64,000 bases of DNA from Vannielia litorea (GTDB lineage: Bacteria > Pseudomonadota > Alphaproteobacteria > Rhodobacterales > Rhodobacteraceae): NCBI RefSeq assembly GCF_019801175.1, contig NZ_JAHVJR010000002.1:124001-188000 (forward strand). The letters run 5' to 3'. The notes beneath the pieces were generated by a model. It saw only the letters and a program-made list of their open reading frames with translations, searched no databases and was not told the DNA's origin. Both the position numbers and the translations under genes were made by a program. This document shows positions 9,045-17,646 of the stretch, one piece after another; positions within the stretch are counted from its first letter, which is position 1; every line of letters begins with the position of its first letter.

Positions 9045-10613
9045 TCAGTAGCCAATGGCGCAGCCGTCCTTGCGCGGGTCGGACGCGCCTATCAGCACAC
9101 CATCCGCCGTGATCCGGATCGCCTGCGCCCCGCCGATGGGTGTGGGCGGCGGCACAACCTTGTGGCCAAGATCGGCCAGCGCCGCCCGGGTCGCCTCGGG
9201 GAAGGGCGCCTCGAGCTGAAGTTCGCCCTTCTCGGCAAAGAGGCGCGGAAAATCGATCGCCTCCTGCGGGTCCATCCCGAAATCCAACATGTTGGAGGCG
9301 AATCGCGCATGGCCAGCAGCCTGATACTGGCCGCCCATGACACCAAAGGGCATCTCTACCCGGCCCTGTTCGAGCATCATCCCCGGGATGATCGTGTGCA
9401 TCGGGCGCTTGCCCGGCCCGACCTCGTTGGGGTGGCCCTTCTCCAGCGTGAAGCCAGCGCCGCGGTTCTGCATCAGGATGCCGAACTTGGGGCTGGCGAG
9501 GCCGGAGCCGAAGCTGTGGAAGACCGAGTAGATCAGCGAAAGCGCCATGCCGTCACGGTCGACCACGCAGAGGTAGACCGTGTCGCGATGCACCGCCTCG
9601 GTCACGCTCGTCACCTGCGCCATTGCCCGCTTCGGGTCGATCAGCGCGGCGAGTTCCTGCGCGAGGCCGGGGCGCAGCAGTGCCGCCGGGTCTTTCATCG
9701 CAGCAGGGTCGGCCATGAGGCGGTTGCGGGCGTCATAGGCCAGCTTGATCGCTTCGGCCTCGATATGGGTCCGTTCGGGGCCGAGCGGGTCCATCGCAGC
9801 GATGTCGAACTCTGCGAGGATCGCGGCGAGCAGCAGTGCGGCAGCGCCTTGCCCGTTGGGCGGATGCTCGGCGATCTCGCGGCTACGGTACGGCCCGGTG
9901 AGTGGGCTGCCCCAGTCGGCGGTGACGGTGCCAAAATCCTCCAGCGCGTGGCTGCCACCGGCACAGGCGGCCAGCATATCTTCGGCCACTTCGCCCTCGT
10001 AGAAGGCCTTAGGGCCGTCCTTGGCGATCCGGCGCAACACCTCGGCCTGGCCGGGTGCCCGGAACACCTGCCCGACCTCCGGCACCTTGCCACCCATCAG
10101 GTAATGCTCCCGCGCTGCGCCTTGCAGCGTGGCCTCAGCGGCCTGCCAATCCCGCACCACGCGCGGCGCGACGGGGATGCCCTCTTCGGCGTAGTGGATC
10201 GCGGGCGCGAGGCTGGCGGCGAGGCCCTTTCGGCCATAACGCTCTGAAAGCGCGGCAAAACCGGCGATGGCGCCGGGCAGGGTGACGGAATGGGGCGAAG
10301 TGAGAGAAATGGCATCTCCCTCGGCACGGAGCGCATCGGCATCGACGCCAGAAGGTGCCCGGCCAGAGCCGTTGAGCGCATGTATCTCATTGGAGCCGGC
10401 GGGCTTGACCAGCGCAAAGCAGTCGCCGCCAATGCCTGTGCTCTGCGGCTCGCAGAAGCCGAGCAATACGGCAGCGGCGATGCCGGCATCCACCGCGTTG
10501 CCGCCCGATTTCAGCATTTCCACCGCGGCCTGTGCGGCGAGCGGATGTGAGGTGGCACACAGGCCGTTGGTCGCCAGCACGGGCGAGCGACCGGGGTATT
10601 CAAAATTGCGCAT
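9045..10613 (-). CDS. Gamma-glutamyltransferase-family protein, no signal peptide
   Basis: This 522-residue Ntn-hydrolase of the gamma-glutamyltransferase family has the N-terminal signature LKSGGNAVDAGIAAA and GIGGDCFALV. The probable autocleavage and nucleophile Thr lies in RDTVYLCVVDRDG, followed by the family Ser-Gly motif HSFGSGLASP. The C-terminus SDPRKDGCAIGY is also typical. Unlike the second family member at 15660-17381 it has no signal peptide and lacks the Thr-Thr-His-Phe context of classical Ggt. A cytoplasmic amidohydrolase or acylase on other gamma-glutamyl-like substrates is plausible. It is a single gene. Confidence 0.86.
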   Translation of the reverse strand: MRNFEYPGRSPVLATNGLCATSHPLAAQAAVEMLKSGGNAVDAGIAAAVLLGFCEPQSTGIGGDCFALVKPAGSNEIHALNGSGRAPSGVDADALRAEGDAISLTSPHSVTLPGAIAGFAALSERYGRKGLAASLAPAIHYAEEGIPVAPRVVRDWQAAEATLQGAAREHYLMGGKVPEVGQVFRAPGQAEVLRRIAKDGPKAFYEGEVAEDMLAACAGGSHALEDFGTVTADWGSPLTGPYRSREIAEHPPNGQGAAALLLAAILAEFDIAAMDPLGPERTHIEAEAIKLAYDARNRLMADPAAMKDPAALLRPGLAQELAALIDPKRAMAQVTSVTEAVHRDTVYLCVVDRDGMALSLIYSVFHSFGSGLASPKFGILMQNRGAGFTLEKGHPNEVGPGKRPMHTIIPGMMLEQGRVEMPFGVMGGQYQAAGHARFASNMLDFGMDPQEAIDFPRLFAEKGELQLEAPFPEATRAALADLGHKVVPPPTPIGGAQAIRITADGVLIGASDPRKDGCAIGY

Positions 10614-10912
10614 GGGGTCTGTCCTCCGGCGGCGAGACTAGGCGGCACGGCAGGCAGCGGCAAGGTGGCGATGGGGAGAAAGAGAAGAACCTCGACGCCA
10701 CACACTGGGTGGGGGCTATGAAGCGTGGCGCCGAGGGAAGCTATATGCAGCTACCCCTTTGTTGTGCGGGTTGAACCTGTCTGGGTTTTGGTCGGATAGG
10801 GACCATTTTGGGGCGGTGATTTCCGACTGAGAAACAATGCTACTGCGGCGGAGAGGTTTGGCAGTGAGCTGCGATGGAAAGCGCGAGGGCGCAGGCGGGA
10901 ACGGGGGCTGTG
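10614..10912. other. Intergenic region with no gene seen
   Basis: About 300 bp separate the gamma-glutamyltransferase-like gene from the anti-sigma-type gene, both on the minus strand. I see no convincing open frame with a ribosome-binding site, no RNA gene and no strong terminator. It should contain the promoter of the gene ending at 9045, but no clear -35/-10 pair stands out. Confidence 0.5.
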
Positions 10913-11422
10913 TTAGCCGCGATTGGCCAAAGAGCCGACCTTGAGCGAGAACGTCAGGCGATTCTCGTCTCTTTCGCGGCGGTAGTTGAGATCATCTGAG
11001 AGTTCGCGGATCAGGAACCAGCCAAAGCCGCCCTCTGGCAGCGCCTCGGTCGGCACGTCGACAGCCGCGGCTTCGCCCGAAGGGGCGGAAAGGCCAGGCA
11101 TAGCGCGCCCGTGATCAGTGACCGAGCAAAATAGGCTTTGCTGGCCCTGCAAGACAGTGATTTCGATCACACCTTCCGCAGCCGCCTCGTAGGCGTGCTC
11201 AACAACGTTGTTGAGCACCTCAGCCAGAACCAGCTCGACGGTGCCACGGTCTTCTTCGGAGAGTTGCAGCGGGGAGAGGTCGCCCAGCACACGCTCCAGC
11301 GCGCGGCGCACCTCCAGTGGGGTGCTCGAGAGCACGATGCGCAGCGCGTTGCGTTGACCCTCCAGCAGCCGGGGGTGCGGCAGGGTATCGGCGGGTCTTT
11401 CGATACGGGCGCGATTGGGCAT
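10913..11422 (-). CDS. RsbW-like anti-sigma factor / serine kinase (HATPase_c)
   Basis: This 169-residue protein has a GHKL ATPase fold: N-box EVLNNVVEHAY (about residues 68-78), G1 box DHGRAMPG and G2 box EGGFGWFLIRELSD. These single-domain kinases bind a sigma factor or other partner and phosphorylate a STAS protein, forming a partner-switching module. The STAS partner gene lies 12 bp upstream on the same strand. No sigma factor or PP2C phosphatase is adjacent. The cognate target is therefore unknown. Confidence 0.86.
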   Translation of the reverse strand: MPNRARIERPADTLPHPRLLEGQRNALRIVLSSTPLEVRRALERVLGDLSPLQLSEEDRGTVELVLAEVLNNVVEHAYEAAAEGVIEITVLQGQQSLFCSVTDHGRAMPGLSAPSGEAAAVDVPTEALPEGGFGWFLIRELSDDLNYRRERDENRLTFSLKVGSLANRG

Positions 11423-11434
11423 CAGGCGGCGGGG

Positions 11435-11779
11435 TCAGGCGGCATTTTCGTCGGCAGCCAGCGCGGCTTCTGCGGAACTGTGGATGGCAAAGACCGTGTC
11501 CATCCGCGTGAGTTTGAAGACCTTGGCGACCGTGCTCGTCAGCCCCGCGAGCTCCAGCGTTGCGCCGGGGTCCACCTGCTTCATTGCACCCACCACGGCA
11601 CCGAGGCCGGAACTGTCGAGGAAGCCAACTGCGCTCATGTCCACGATGATCCGACCGGGGTGGCCGACGGTCAGCTCGCGCATCCGCTCCTTGAAGGCGA
11701 CGGAAATCGCCGCGTCGATCCGGCTTTCGGCCACTGTCACCAACAGCACTTTGCCCTTGGGAGTTGCATCAACGTTCAT
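11435..11779 (-). CDS. STAS-domain anti-anti-sigma factor (RsbV-like)
   Basis: This 114-residue single STAS domain has the conserved phosphorylation loop FLDSSGLGAVVG; the second Ser is the expected phospho-acceptor. When unphosphorylated such proteins sequester the RsbW-type kinase and release its partner. The gene is first of a two-gene minus-strand operon, 12 bp before the kinase. It diverges from the thiolase gene. Confidence 0.88.
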   Translation of the reverse strand: MNVDATPKGKVLLVTVAESRIDAAISVAFKERMRELTVGHPGRIIVDMSAVGFLDSSGLGAVVGAMKQVDPGATLELAGLTSTVAKVFKLTRMDTVFAIHSSAEAALAADENAA

Positions 11780-11873
11780 GGCCTGCTCCGTCGCAATTGG
11801 GGTTGTGTCAGGCCTAGACGTGAAACCTTACCATTCGGTATGCACGGGAGCAGAGAGGCCAAGGGAGAGAGCG

Positions 11874-13034
11874 ATGGCGCGGGTAGGAATTGCAGGGGCG
11901 GCACGGACGCCGATGGGTGGGTTTCAGGGCGCCTTCTCCGATGTGACCGCCGCCGAGCTCGGCGGCGCGGCCATTCGTGCGGCGATGGAGCAGGCCGGGG
12001 CGGAGAGCGCCGATGAACTGCTGATGGGCTGCGTTCTGCCCGCCGGTCAAGGCCAGGCTCCGGCGCGGCAGGCCGGCTTTGCCGCCGGGCTGGGCGAGGG
12101 ACTACCGGCCACCACGCTGAACAAGATGTGCGGCTCCGGCATGAAGGCCGCGATGGCCGGGTTCGACACGATCGCGGGCGGCGGCGCCGATGTGGTCATC
12201 GCTGGCGGAATGGAGAGCATGACCGGCGCGCCCTACCTGCTGCCCAAGATGCGCGGCGGCGCCCGGATCGGCCACGGGCAGGTGATTGACCACATGTTCC
12301 TCGACGGGCTGGAAGACGCCTACGACAAGGGCCGCCTGATGGGCACCTTTGCCGAGGATTGCGCGGAGAAGTTCCAGTTTACCCGGCAGGCGCAGGATGA
12401 TTACGCGCTCGGATCGCTCGAGAACGCGCTGGCCGCCCAGAAGGAGGGCCGCTTCGAGGGGGAGATCACGCCGGTTACCGTGAAGTCCCGCCGGGGCGAG
12501 GTGGTTGTTGGCGAGGATGAGCAGCCCGGCAATGCCCGGCCCGACAAAATACCCCAGTTGAAACCCGCCTTCCGGGAAGGTGGGACGGTGACGGCGGCGA
12601 ATTCTTCGAGCATCTCTGATGGCGCGGCGGCGCTAGTGCTGGCGGGGGAAGGCTCCGGCCTGCCGATCCGCGCACATATCCTCGGGCATGCCTCCCACGC
12701 GCAGGCGCCCGGCTGGTTCACCACGGCGCCCGTGCCTGCCGCGCAGAAGCTGCTGAAGCGCCTTGGGTGGGGCGTGGAGGATGTGGACCTCTGGGAGGTG
12801 AACGAAGCCTTCGCCGTGGTGCCGATGGCCTTCATGCACGAGATGGGCGTGCCGCGGGAAAAGATCAACGTGAACGGCGGCGCCTGCGCGCTCGGCCACC
12901 CGATCGGCGCCAGCGGCGCACGGATCATTGTGACGCTGCTGAACGCACTAGAAAAGCGGGGCCTCAAGCGCGGCGTGGCCGCGATTTGCATCGGCGGAGG
13001 CGAGGGCACGGCCATCGCGATCGAACGTGCCTGA
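11874..13034 (+). CDS. Acetyl-CoA C-acyltransferase (thiolase)
   Basis: The 386-residue thiolase has all catalytic motifs: nucleophile Cys in NKMCGSGMKA, GGMESMT, the His in GHPIGASG and the second Cys in ICIGGGEG. It catalyses reversible acetoacetyl-CoA formation or cleavage (PhaA/AtoB type) or a beta-oxidation thiolysis step. The start at 11874 follows AAGGGAGAGA and yields the family N-terminus MARVGIAGAARTP; the open frame back to 11415 is antisense to the STAS gene. Its 3' end overlaps the next gene by 8 bp, starting a run of overlapping genes. Confidence 0.93.
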   Translation: MARVGIAGAARTPMGGFQGAFSDVTAAELGGAAIRAAMEQAGAESADELLMGCVLPAGQGQAPARQAGFAAGLGEGLPATTLNKMCGSGMKAAMAGFDTIAGGGADVVIAGGMESMTGAPYLLPKMRGGARIGHGQVIDHMFLDGLEDAYDKGRLMGTFAEDCAEKFQFTRQAQDDYALGSLENALAAQKEGRFEGEITPVTVKSRRGEVVVGEDEQPGNARPDKIPQLKPAFREGGTVTAANSSSISDGAAALVLAGEGSGLPIRAHILGHASHAQAPGWFTTAPVPAAQKLLKRLGWGVEDVDLWEVNEAFAVVPMAFMHEMGVPREKINVNGGACALGHPIGASGARIIVTLLNALEKRGLKRGVAAICIGGGEGTAIAIERA

Positions 13035-13497
13035 GGTGGATTATGCCGCGCTCGCCGAAGTGGTCGACAGCCTGACCGAGAGTGAGACCGACGAGGTGGC
13101 GATCATGGCCACGCTGGCCTGCGAAATCCACCATGCCGACGACCGCTTTGACTGGACGGGGTTCTACCGCGTCACCGCACCGGGCGTGCTGAAGATCGGC
13201 CCGTACCAAGGCGGACACGGCTGCCTTGTCATCCCTTTCGGCAAAGGCGTGTGCGGCACCTGCGCGCAGACCGGCGAGGTGCAGCTGGTGGATGATGTAG
13301 AGGCCTTTCCCGGCCATATCGCCTGCTCCTCCTCCACCCGCTCCGAGATCGTGCTGCCTGTGCGCGGGGCCTCGGGGCGGCTGATCGGGGTTCTGGATAT
13401 CGACAGTGACAAACCCGCCGCATTCACTCAGGCCGATGCCGAGGGGCTGACGCGCGTTCTGGAGGTGGCCTTTGGCAACGGGGGGCACTGGCGGTGA
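13027..13497 (+). CDS. msrC: Free methionine-(R)-sulfoxide reductase (GAF domain)
   Basis: This 156-residue single GAF-domain protein carries the fRMsr signature: GKGVCGTCAQTG, a DDVEAFPGHIACSSSTRSEIVLP block and VLDIDS. Cysteines near residues 76, 79 and 100 fit the thiol relay that reduces free Met-(R)-O, probably recycled by thioredoxin. It is likely a cytoplasmic oxidative-damage repair enzyme. It starts at a GTG inside the end of the thiolase gene (8-bp overlap) and overlaps the next gene by GTGA, so translation is probably coupled. Confidence 0.9.
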   Translation: MPEVDYAALAEVVDSLTESETDEVAIMATLACEIHHADDRFDWTGFYRVTAPGVLKIGPYQGGHGCLVIPFGKGVCGTCAQTGEVQLVDDVEAFPGHIACSSSTRSEIVLPVRGASGRLIGVLDIDSDKPAAFTQADAEGLTRVLEVAFGNGGHWR

Positions 13498-13865
13498 GTT
13501 TGAAAGGCAGCTGCCTCTGCGGGGCGATCCGCTTCGAAGCTCGTGGCGAACCGCAAGGCGTTTCGGTCTGCCACTGCGGGCAATGCCGGCGCATGTCGGG
13601 GCACTTGTGGTCTTCGGCTTACGTGCCGGACGACGCGTTAACGATATCGGGTGAGCCGCAGTGGTATGAAAGTTCCGAGACCGCCAAGCGGGGCTTTTGC
13701 ACGATCTGCGGCAGCTTCCTGTTCTGGAAGCACAATGACGAGGACACCATCAGCTTTTCGCTCGGCTCCATCGACGGTCCGACCGGCCTGCGCCTGCAGA
13801 AGCACATCTTCACCGCCGACAAGGGCGACTATTACGACATCGCGGACGGGGTGGAGCAGCGGTGA
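13494..13865 (+). CDS. GFA-family protein, copy 1
   Basis: This 123-residue protein has the zinc-site pattern of the GFA (glutathione-dependent formaldehyde-activating) family: CxC near the N-terminus (CLC), CHCxxC (about residues 26-31) and FCxxCGS (about 70-74). The family name is historical; most members have no proven activity. It starts on a GTG overlapping the previous stop (GTGA). It is followed by a paralogue of identical length with about half its residues identical, indicating tandem duplication. Confidence 0.87.
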   Translation: MSLKGSCLCGAIRFEARGEPQGVSVCHCGQCRRMSGHLWSSAYVPDDALTISGEPQWYESSETAKRGFCTICGSFLFWKHNDEDTISFSLGSIDGPTGLRLQKHIFTADKGDYYDIADGVEQR

Positions 13866-14233
13866 GTCTTACCGGTCGATGTAACTGCGGCGCGGTGCGA
13901 TTTACCGTGACGTGCACGCCAGACGAGGCGGTGGCCTGCCATTGCATGCAATGCCGCAAGCAATCAGGGCATTTCATGGCGGATGCTGAAGTGCCCGAAG
14001 GCGAGATCGGGATCAAGGGCGCAGTGCGGTGGTATCAGGCCAGCGCTACGGCCCGCCGCGGGTTTTGCCCGGTCTGCGGGTCGGGGCTGTTCTGGCAGCG
14101 GCTGGGATCGGGTGACATGAGGTTTTCGCTGGGAGCACTGGACGGGCCCTCGGGCTTGCGGCTGCAGCGGCATCTGCACGTGGCCAGCAAGGGTGACTAT
14201 TACGAGATCGCGCACGGGTTGCCGCAGGAATGA
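13862..14233 (+). CDS. GFA-family protein, copy 2
   Basis: This is a 123-residue paralogue of the preceding gene. It aligns without gaps, with about 63 of 123 residues identical by eye count. All zinc-ligand cysteines are kept (CNC, CHCMQC, FCPVCGS), as is the shared C-terminal KGDYYEIA segment. It starts on GTG overlapping the previous stop by 4 bp, and its own stop overlaps the rluA-type start (ATGA). The function is unknown; small zinc-dependent lyase or carbon-sulfur chemistry is the family expectation. Confidence 0.87.
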   Translation: MSLTGRCNCGAVRFTVTCTPDEAVACHCMQCRKQSGHFMADAEVPEGEIGIKGAVRWYQASATARRGFCPVCGSGLFWQRLGSGDMRFSLGALDGPSGLRLQRHLHVASKGDYYEIAHGLPQE

Positions 14234-14877
14234 GTGACACCTACGCGCCGCCCGACACGCCGCTCGACGTGCTGCATCATGACCATGAGTTGCTGGCTGT
14301 GAACAAACCTTCGGGCTTGCTCTCCGTGCCGGGAAAGGGCGAGCATCTTGCCGACTGCCTGCTGTCGCGGGTTCAGGCGGCCTTCCCTGAGGCGCTGCTT
14401 GTTCACCGGCTGGACAGGGACACGAGCGGGGTCATGGTGTTTGGCCTGACACCTCACGCCCAGCGCCACCTTGGCCTGCAATTCGAGCATCGACGGACGA
14501 AGAAACAATATGTCGCGCGGGTTTGGGGTGAGTTGGCCGAGGCGGAGGGCGTTGTGGACCTGCCGCTGATCGTGGACTGGCCCAACCGGCCGCGGCAGAT
14601 GGTTGCCCATGAGACCGGCAAGCCCGCGCTGACGCGTTGGAAGCGGCTGAAGGCGGGGAAGGGCGAGAGCCGGGTGCGACTGATGCCCGAAACGGGGCGC
14701 TCGCATCAACTCAGGGTGCATATGCGCGAGATCGGGCACCCGATTTTGGGCGATCCATTTTACGCCGAGGGTGCGGCGCGCGATTTTCCGCGCCTTATGC
14801 TCCACGCCGAGATGCTCCGGGTGCTTCACCCGGATGGCGGGAAGGGCGTGAGCTTTCGCGCGAAGGTGCCTTTCTGA
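14230..14877 (+). CDS. RluA-family RNA pseudouridine synthase
   Basis: This 215-residue protein has the catalytic Asp motif HRLDRDTSGVMVFG, the early LLAVNKPSGLLSVPGKG and the late GRSHQLRVHMREIGHPILGDPFY. No S4 RNA-binding domain precedes the catalytic part. The short length fits RluA-type enzymes that act on 23S rRNA U746 and/or tRNA U32. It is last in the overlapping operon (ATGA overlap with GFA copy 2). The target assignment is by length and family only. Confidence 0.9.
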   Translation: MSDTYAPPDTPLDVLHHDHELLAVNKPSGLLSVPGKGEHLADCLLSRVQAAFPEALLVHRLDRDTSGVMVFGLTPHAQRHLGLQFEHRRTKKQYVARVWGELAEAEGVVDLPLIVDWPNRPRQMVAHETGKPALTRWKRLKAGKGESRVRLMPETGRSHQLRVHMREIGHPILGDPFYAEGAARDFPRLMLHAEMLRVLHPDGGKGVSFRAKVPF

Positions 14878-14904
14878 CCCCACCCATCGCCGCGCCCGGG
14901 CGGC

Positions 14905-15573
14905 TTACCGCGCGTATTTCGCCGCGTTGCTGTCGATCTCTGCGATCTGATCGGCCATTGCTTTCTCGTAAGCGGGGCGCGCGAGGCAGCGGTCGCGGTA
15001 GGTAACGAGGGTAGGGTGCTCTTCGATCAGGTTCAGACCGTCGAGGCCATGCAGGACGGAGGCCATCATCAGGTCGGAGACGCAGAATGTGTCGCCGAGC
15101 AGATAGTCCTTTTCACCCAGAGCCCCGGCCAGCCGTTTCAGTTTCTTTCCAGCCATCGCCCGGAGTGTTGGCGCAACCCGTTCTGCGGCTTCGCGGTCTT
15201 CCACGAAGGTCTGGACGGTGCCGACGACGGCGGTGAGAGGCTCGACCGAGTTGAGCGCGGCAAAGACCCAGCTGAGGGCTGCGTAGCGATCTACGCCCGG
15301 GGGCAGGAGCGCGTCGCTCTGCTCAGCGATCCGCCAGACGATTGCACCGCTCTCGAACATCGGCGCGCCGTCGACCTCGAGCACTGGCACCTGCCCAAAG
15401 GGCTGGCGTGCGAGATGCTCGGGTTTGCCCTGCGTGCCCATCGCCACATGGGCCACATCATAGCTCAACCCGGCCTCCAGCAAAGCCCAGCGCAGGCGGA
15501 AGTCGCGCACCTGGCCCTTGGCGAAATCGGGCACCCAGTCGTAACCCCAGACCTTCAGTTGGCTGTCTTTCAT
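14905..15573 (-). CDS. Glutathione S-transferase family protein
   Basis: The 222-residue product has an N-terminal thioredoxin-like fold with the GST signature GQVPVLEVDGAPMFESGAI and an all-helical C-terminal half (LGDTFCVSDLMMASVLHGL). The substrate is unknown. The start is set at the ATG at 15573, which is preceded by GGAGG at 5-nt spacing; an ATG at 15585 lies on the other side of that sequence, and the frame upstream to 15855 lacks support. It is transcribed away from the convergent rluA-type gene and may follow ggt with its own promoter. Confidence 0.88.
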   Translation of the reverse strand: MKDSQLKVWGYDWVPDFAKGQVRDFRLRWALLEAGLSYDVAHVAMGTQGKPEHLARQPFGQVPVLEVDGAPMFESGAIVWRIAEQSDALLPPGVDRYAALSWVFAALNSVEPLTAVVGTVQTFVEDREAAERVAPTLRAMAGKKLKRLAGALGEKDYLLGDTFCVSDLMMASVLHGLDGLNLIEEHPTLVTYRDRCLARPAYEKAMADQIAEIDSNAAKYAR

Positions 15574-15624
15574 CTCGGCCTCCATACCATTTGAGTTGAG
15601 GTCAACATGATTGGATGCAAAGAG

Positions 15625-15656
15625 CAAGCCCGCCGGAATGAACCGGCAGGCCTTTT
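15625..15656 (-). terminator. Hairpin downstream of the secreted gamma-glutamyltransferase gene
   Basis: On the minus strand, immediately after the stop at 15660, a GC-rich stem of about 10-11 bp (AAGGCCTGCCGG against CCGGCGGGCTT, with one bulge) closes a 6-nt loop. A pyrimidine-rich but interrupted tract follows. It is a plausible intrinsic terminator. Confidence 0.5.
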
Positions 15657-15659
15657 GGA

Positions 15660-17381
15660 TCAGTAGCCGACGGTTGCGGCATCCACCCGCCGCGGGTCGG
15701 ACGCGCCGAAGAGCAGGCCGGCCTCCTTGTCGACCATGATCGACTGGGTAGAGCCCATCACCGATTGCTGGCGCAGCTTGTGGCCCTTCTGCTCCAGAAT
15801 CGCCACGGTATCGGCGCTGATGCCATCCTCGGTGCGAATCTCGTCGGGCAGCCACTGGTGGTGGATGCGGGGCGCGGTGCTGGCCTCGGCGATGTTCATC
15901 CCGTGGTCGATCACGTTCATGATGACCTGAAGCGTGGTGGTGATGATGCGCGAGCCGCCGGGTGAGCCGGTGACCATGAACACCTCGCCATCCTTCATCA
16001 CCAGCGTCGGGCTCATGGAGGACAGCGGGCGCTTGCCGCCCTCCACCGCGTTGGCATCGCCGCCGATCAGCCCGTAGGCATTGGGCACGCCCGGCTTGGC
16101 GGCGAAGTCATCCATCTCGTTGTTCATCAGCACGCCGGTGCCATCGGCAACCATGCCGGATCCGTAGGAGAAGTTGATGGTGTAGGTGTTGGAGACCGCG
16201 TTGCCATCCTGGTCAACGATCGAGAAGTGCGTGGTCTCGTTGCTCTCGTAGGGCGCGAGGTTGCCGGGTTTGATGGTGCTGGAGGGCGTGGCCACGTTGC
16301 GGCTGATCTCTTCGCGGATCGCGGCGGCGTAGTCCTTGGAGGTGATCTCGGCGAGCGGCACATCGACGTAGTCGCTATCGCCCAGATACTCGGAGCGGTC
16401 GGCATAGGCGCGCTTCATTGCTTCGGCCATCAGGTGAATGGTCTCGGCTGAGTTATGGCCAAGCCAGCCCACTGGATACTCCTCGAGGATGTTCAGGATC
16501 TGCACGATATGCGCCCCGCCGGAGGAGGGCGGTGGCATGGAGACGATCTCGTAGCCTCGGTAGCTGCCGGTGACCGGCTCGCGCAGCACGGCCTTGTAAC
16601 CGGCCATATCCTCGACGGTGATGCGCCCGCCGGCATCGGTGACGGCCTTGCTGATCGCCTCGGCCACTGTGCCTTTGTAGAATCCATCCGGTCCCTCGTC
16701 GGCAATTTTCTGGAGCGTGGCGGCGAGATCGGCCTGCACCAGCCGTTCGCCCGGCTCGTAGAAGCCACCGCCCTCCTTGTAGAAGATTGCCTCGGAGGAG
16801 GGATGCGCCTTCAGCCGCTTTTCCAACCCCTTGAGGCTGTCGGCGAGGCCCGGGGTCACGTCGATCCCGTCGCGGGCGAGCGCGATGGCGGGGGCGACGA
16901 CCTCGGCCATGGTCATGGTGCCGTATTGCTCCAGCGCCATCTGCATGCCCGCCACGGTACCGGGCACGCCGGTGGCCAAGCCGGTGAAGCGGCTCAGGTT
17001 GCTGTCAGCGTTGCCCTCGGCGTCGAGGAACATGTCGCGATCTGCGGCAGCTGGGGCCATCTCGCGATAGTCGATGGCCTTGGTCTCGCCGCTCTCGGCA
17101 TCATGCACGATCATGAAGCCGCCGCCGCCGAGGTTGCCTGCGCGGGGCAGGGTGACGGCGAGCGCAAAGGCCACGGCCACACCGGCATCCACCGCATTGC
17201 CACCGGACTGCAGGATATCGAGCCCGACCTGCGCTGCCACGGCCTCCTGGGCAGAGACCATGCCGTTTTGCGCGTAGACCGGATGAAGCCGGTCGTCGCC
17301 CGAAAAAATGGCCGCCTCCTGTGCGGCAAGCGGGCCAGCGGCCAACGATAGGGCCAGTGCCCCCACGATGACTGGTTTCAT
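15660..17381 (-). CDS. ggt: Gamma-glutamyltransferase, secreted
   Basis: This 573-residue precursor has a signal peptide (MKPVIVGALALSLAAGPLAA, cleavage near residue 20). The Ntn-hydrolase hallmarks are QSGGNAVDAGVAVAFALAV, GGGGFMIV, the autoprocessing/nucleophile Thr in NETTHFSIVDQDGNA, the PLSSMSPT substrate loop and GSPGGSRIITT. It should self-cleave into two subunits in the periplasm and hydrolyse or transfer gamma-glutamyl groups, for example from glutathione. It is distinct from the shorter signal-less relative at 9045-10613. It is divergent from the peroxiredoxin gene. Confidence 0.94.
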   Translation of the reverse strand: MKPVIVGALALSLAAGPLAAQEAAIFSGDDRLHPVYAQNGMVSAQEAVAAQVGLDILQSGGNAVDAGVAVAFALAVTLPRAGNLGGGGFMIVHDAESGETKAIDYREMAPAAADRDMFLDAEGNADSNLSRFTGLATGVPGTVAGMQMALEQYGTMTMAEVVAPAIALARDGIDVTPGLADSLKGLEKRLKAHPSSEAIFYKEGGGFYEPGERLVQADLAATLQKIADEGPDGFYKGTVAEAISKAVTDAGGRITVEDMAGYKAVLREPVTGSYRGYEIVSMPPPSSGGAHIVQILNILEEYPVGWLGHNSAETIHLMAEAMKRAYADRSEYLGDSDYVDVPLAEITSKDYAAAIREEISRNVATPSSTIKPGNLAPYESNETTHFSIVDQDGNAVSNTYTINFSYGSGMVADGTGVLMNNEMDDFAAKPGVPNAYGLIGGDANAVEGGKRPLSSMSPTLVMKDGEVFMVTGSPGGSRIITTTLQVIMNVIDHGMNIAEASTAPRIHHQWLPDEIRTEDGISADTVAILEQKGHKLRQQSVMGSTQSIMVDKEAGLLFGASDPRRVDAATVGY

Positions 17382-17646
17382 GTCTCTCTCCCTGTTGTTG
17401 TGAGCTCCGTCCTCGCAAACCTGTGATGTGAGGCGGCAGGGGCAACCACCTCGGCGGGATTTCGCTTATAGGTTGAATGCTTGCATAGAACCGCCGTGCC
17501 ACGCGCCCGGCGCTGAGGAGACGCAGGTTCGCCCTGTCCATCCAGTGGCAAAACGCCCTCCTTCTCTGGGCCGCACGGGCCTTTCAATTTTGTCTGCCAC
17601 GCGTATCTATTGCCGCAAGGAAACGCTGCCCGAAGGAGGATACCTC

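Noticed and set aside
13494..14233. GFA pair as true formaldehyde-detoxification genes
   Set aside because: No glutathione-dependent formaldehyde dehydrogenase or S-formylglutathione hydrolase gene is nearby and the family name is historical, so no pathway was assigned.
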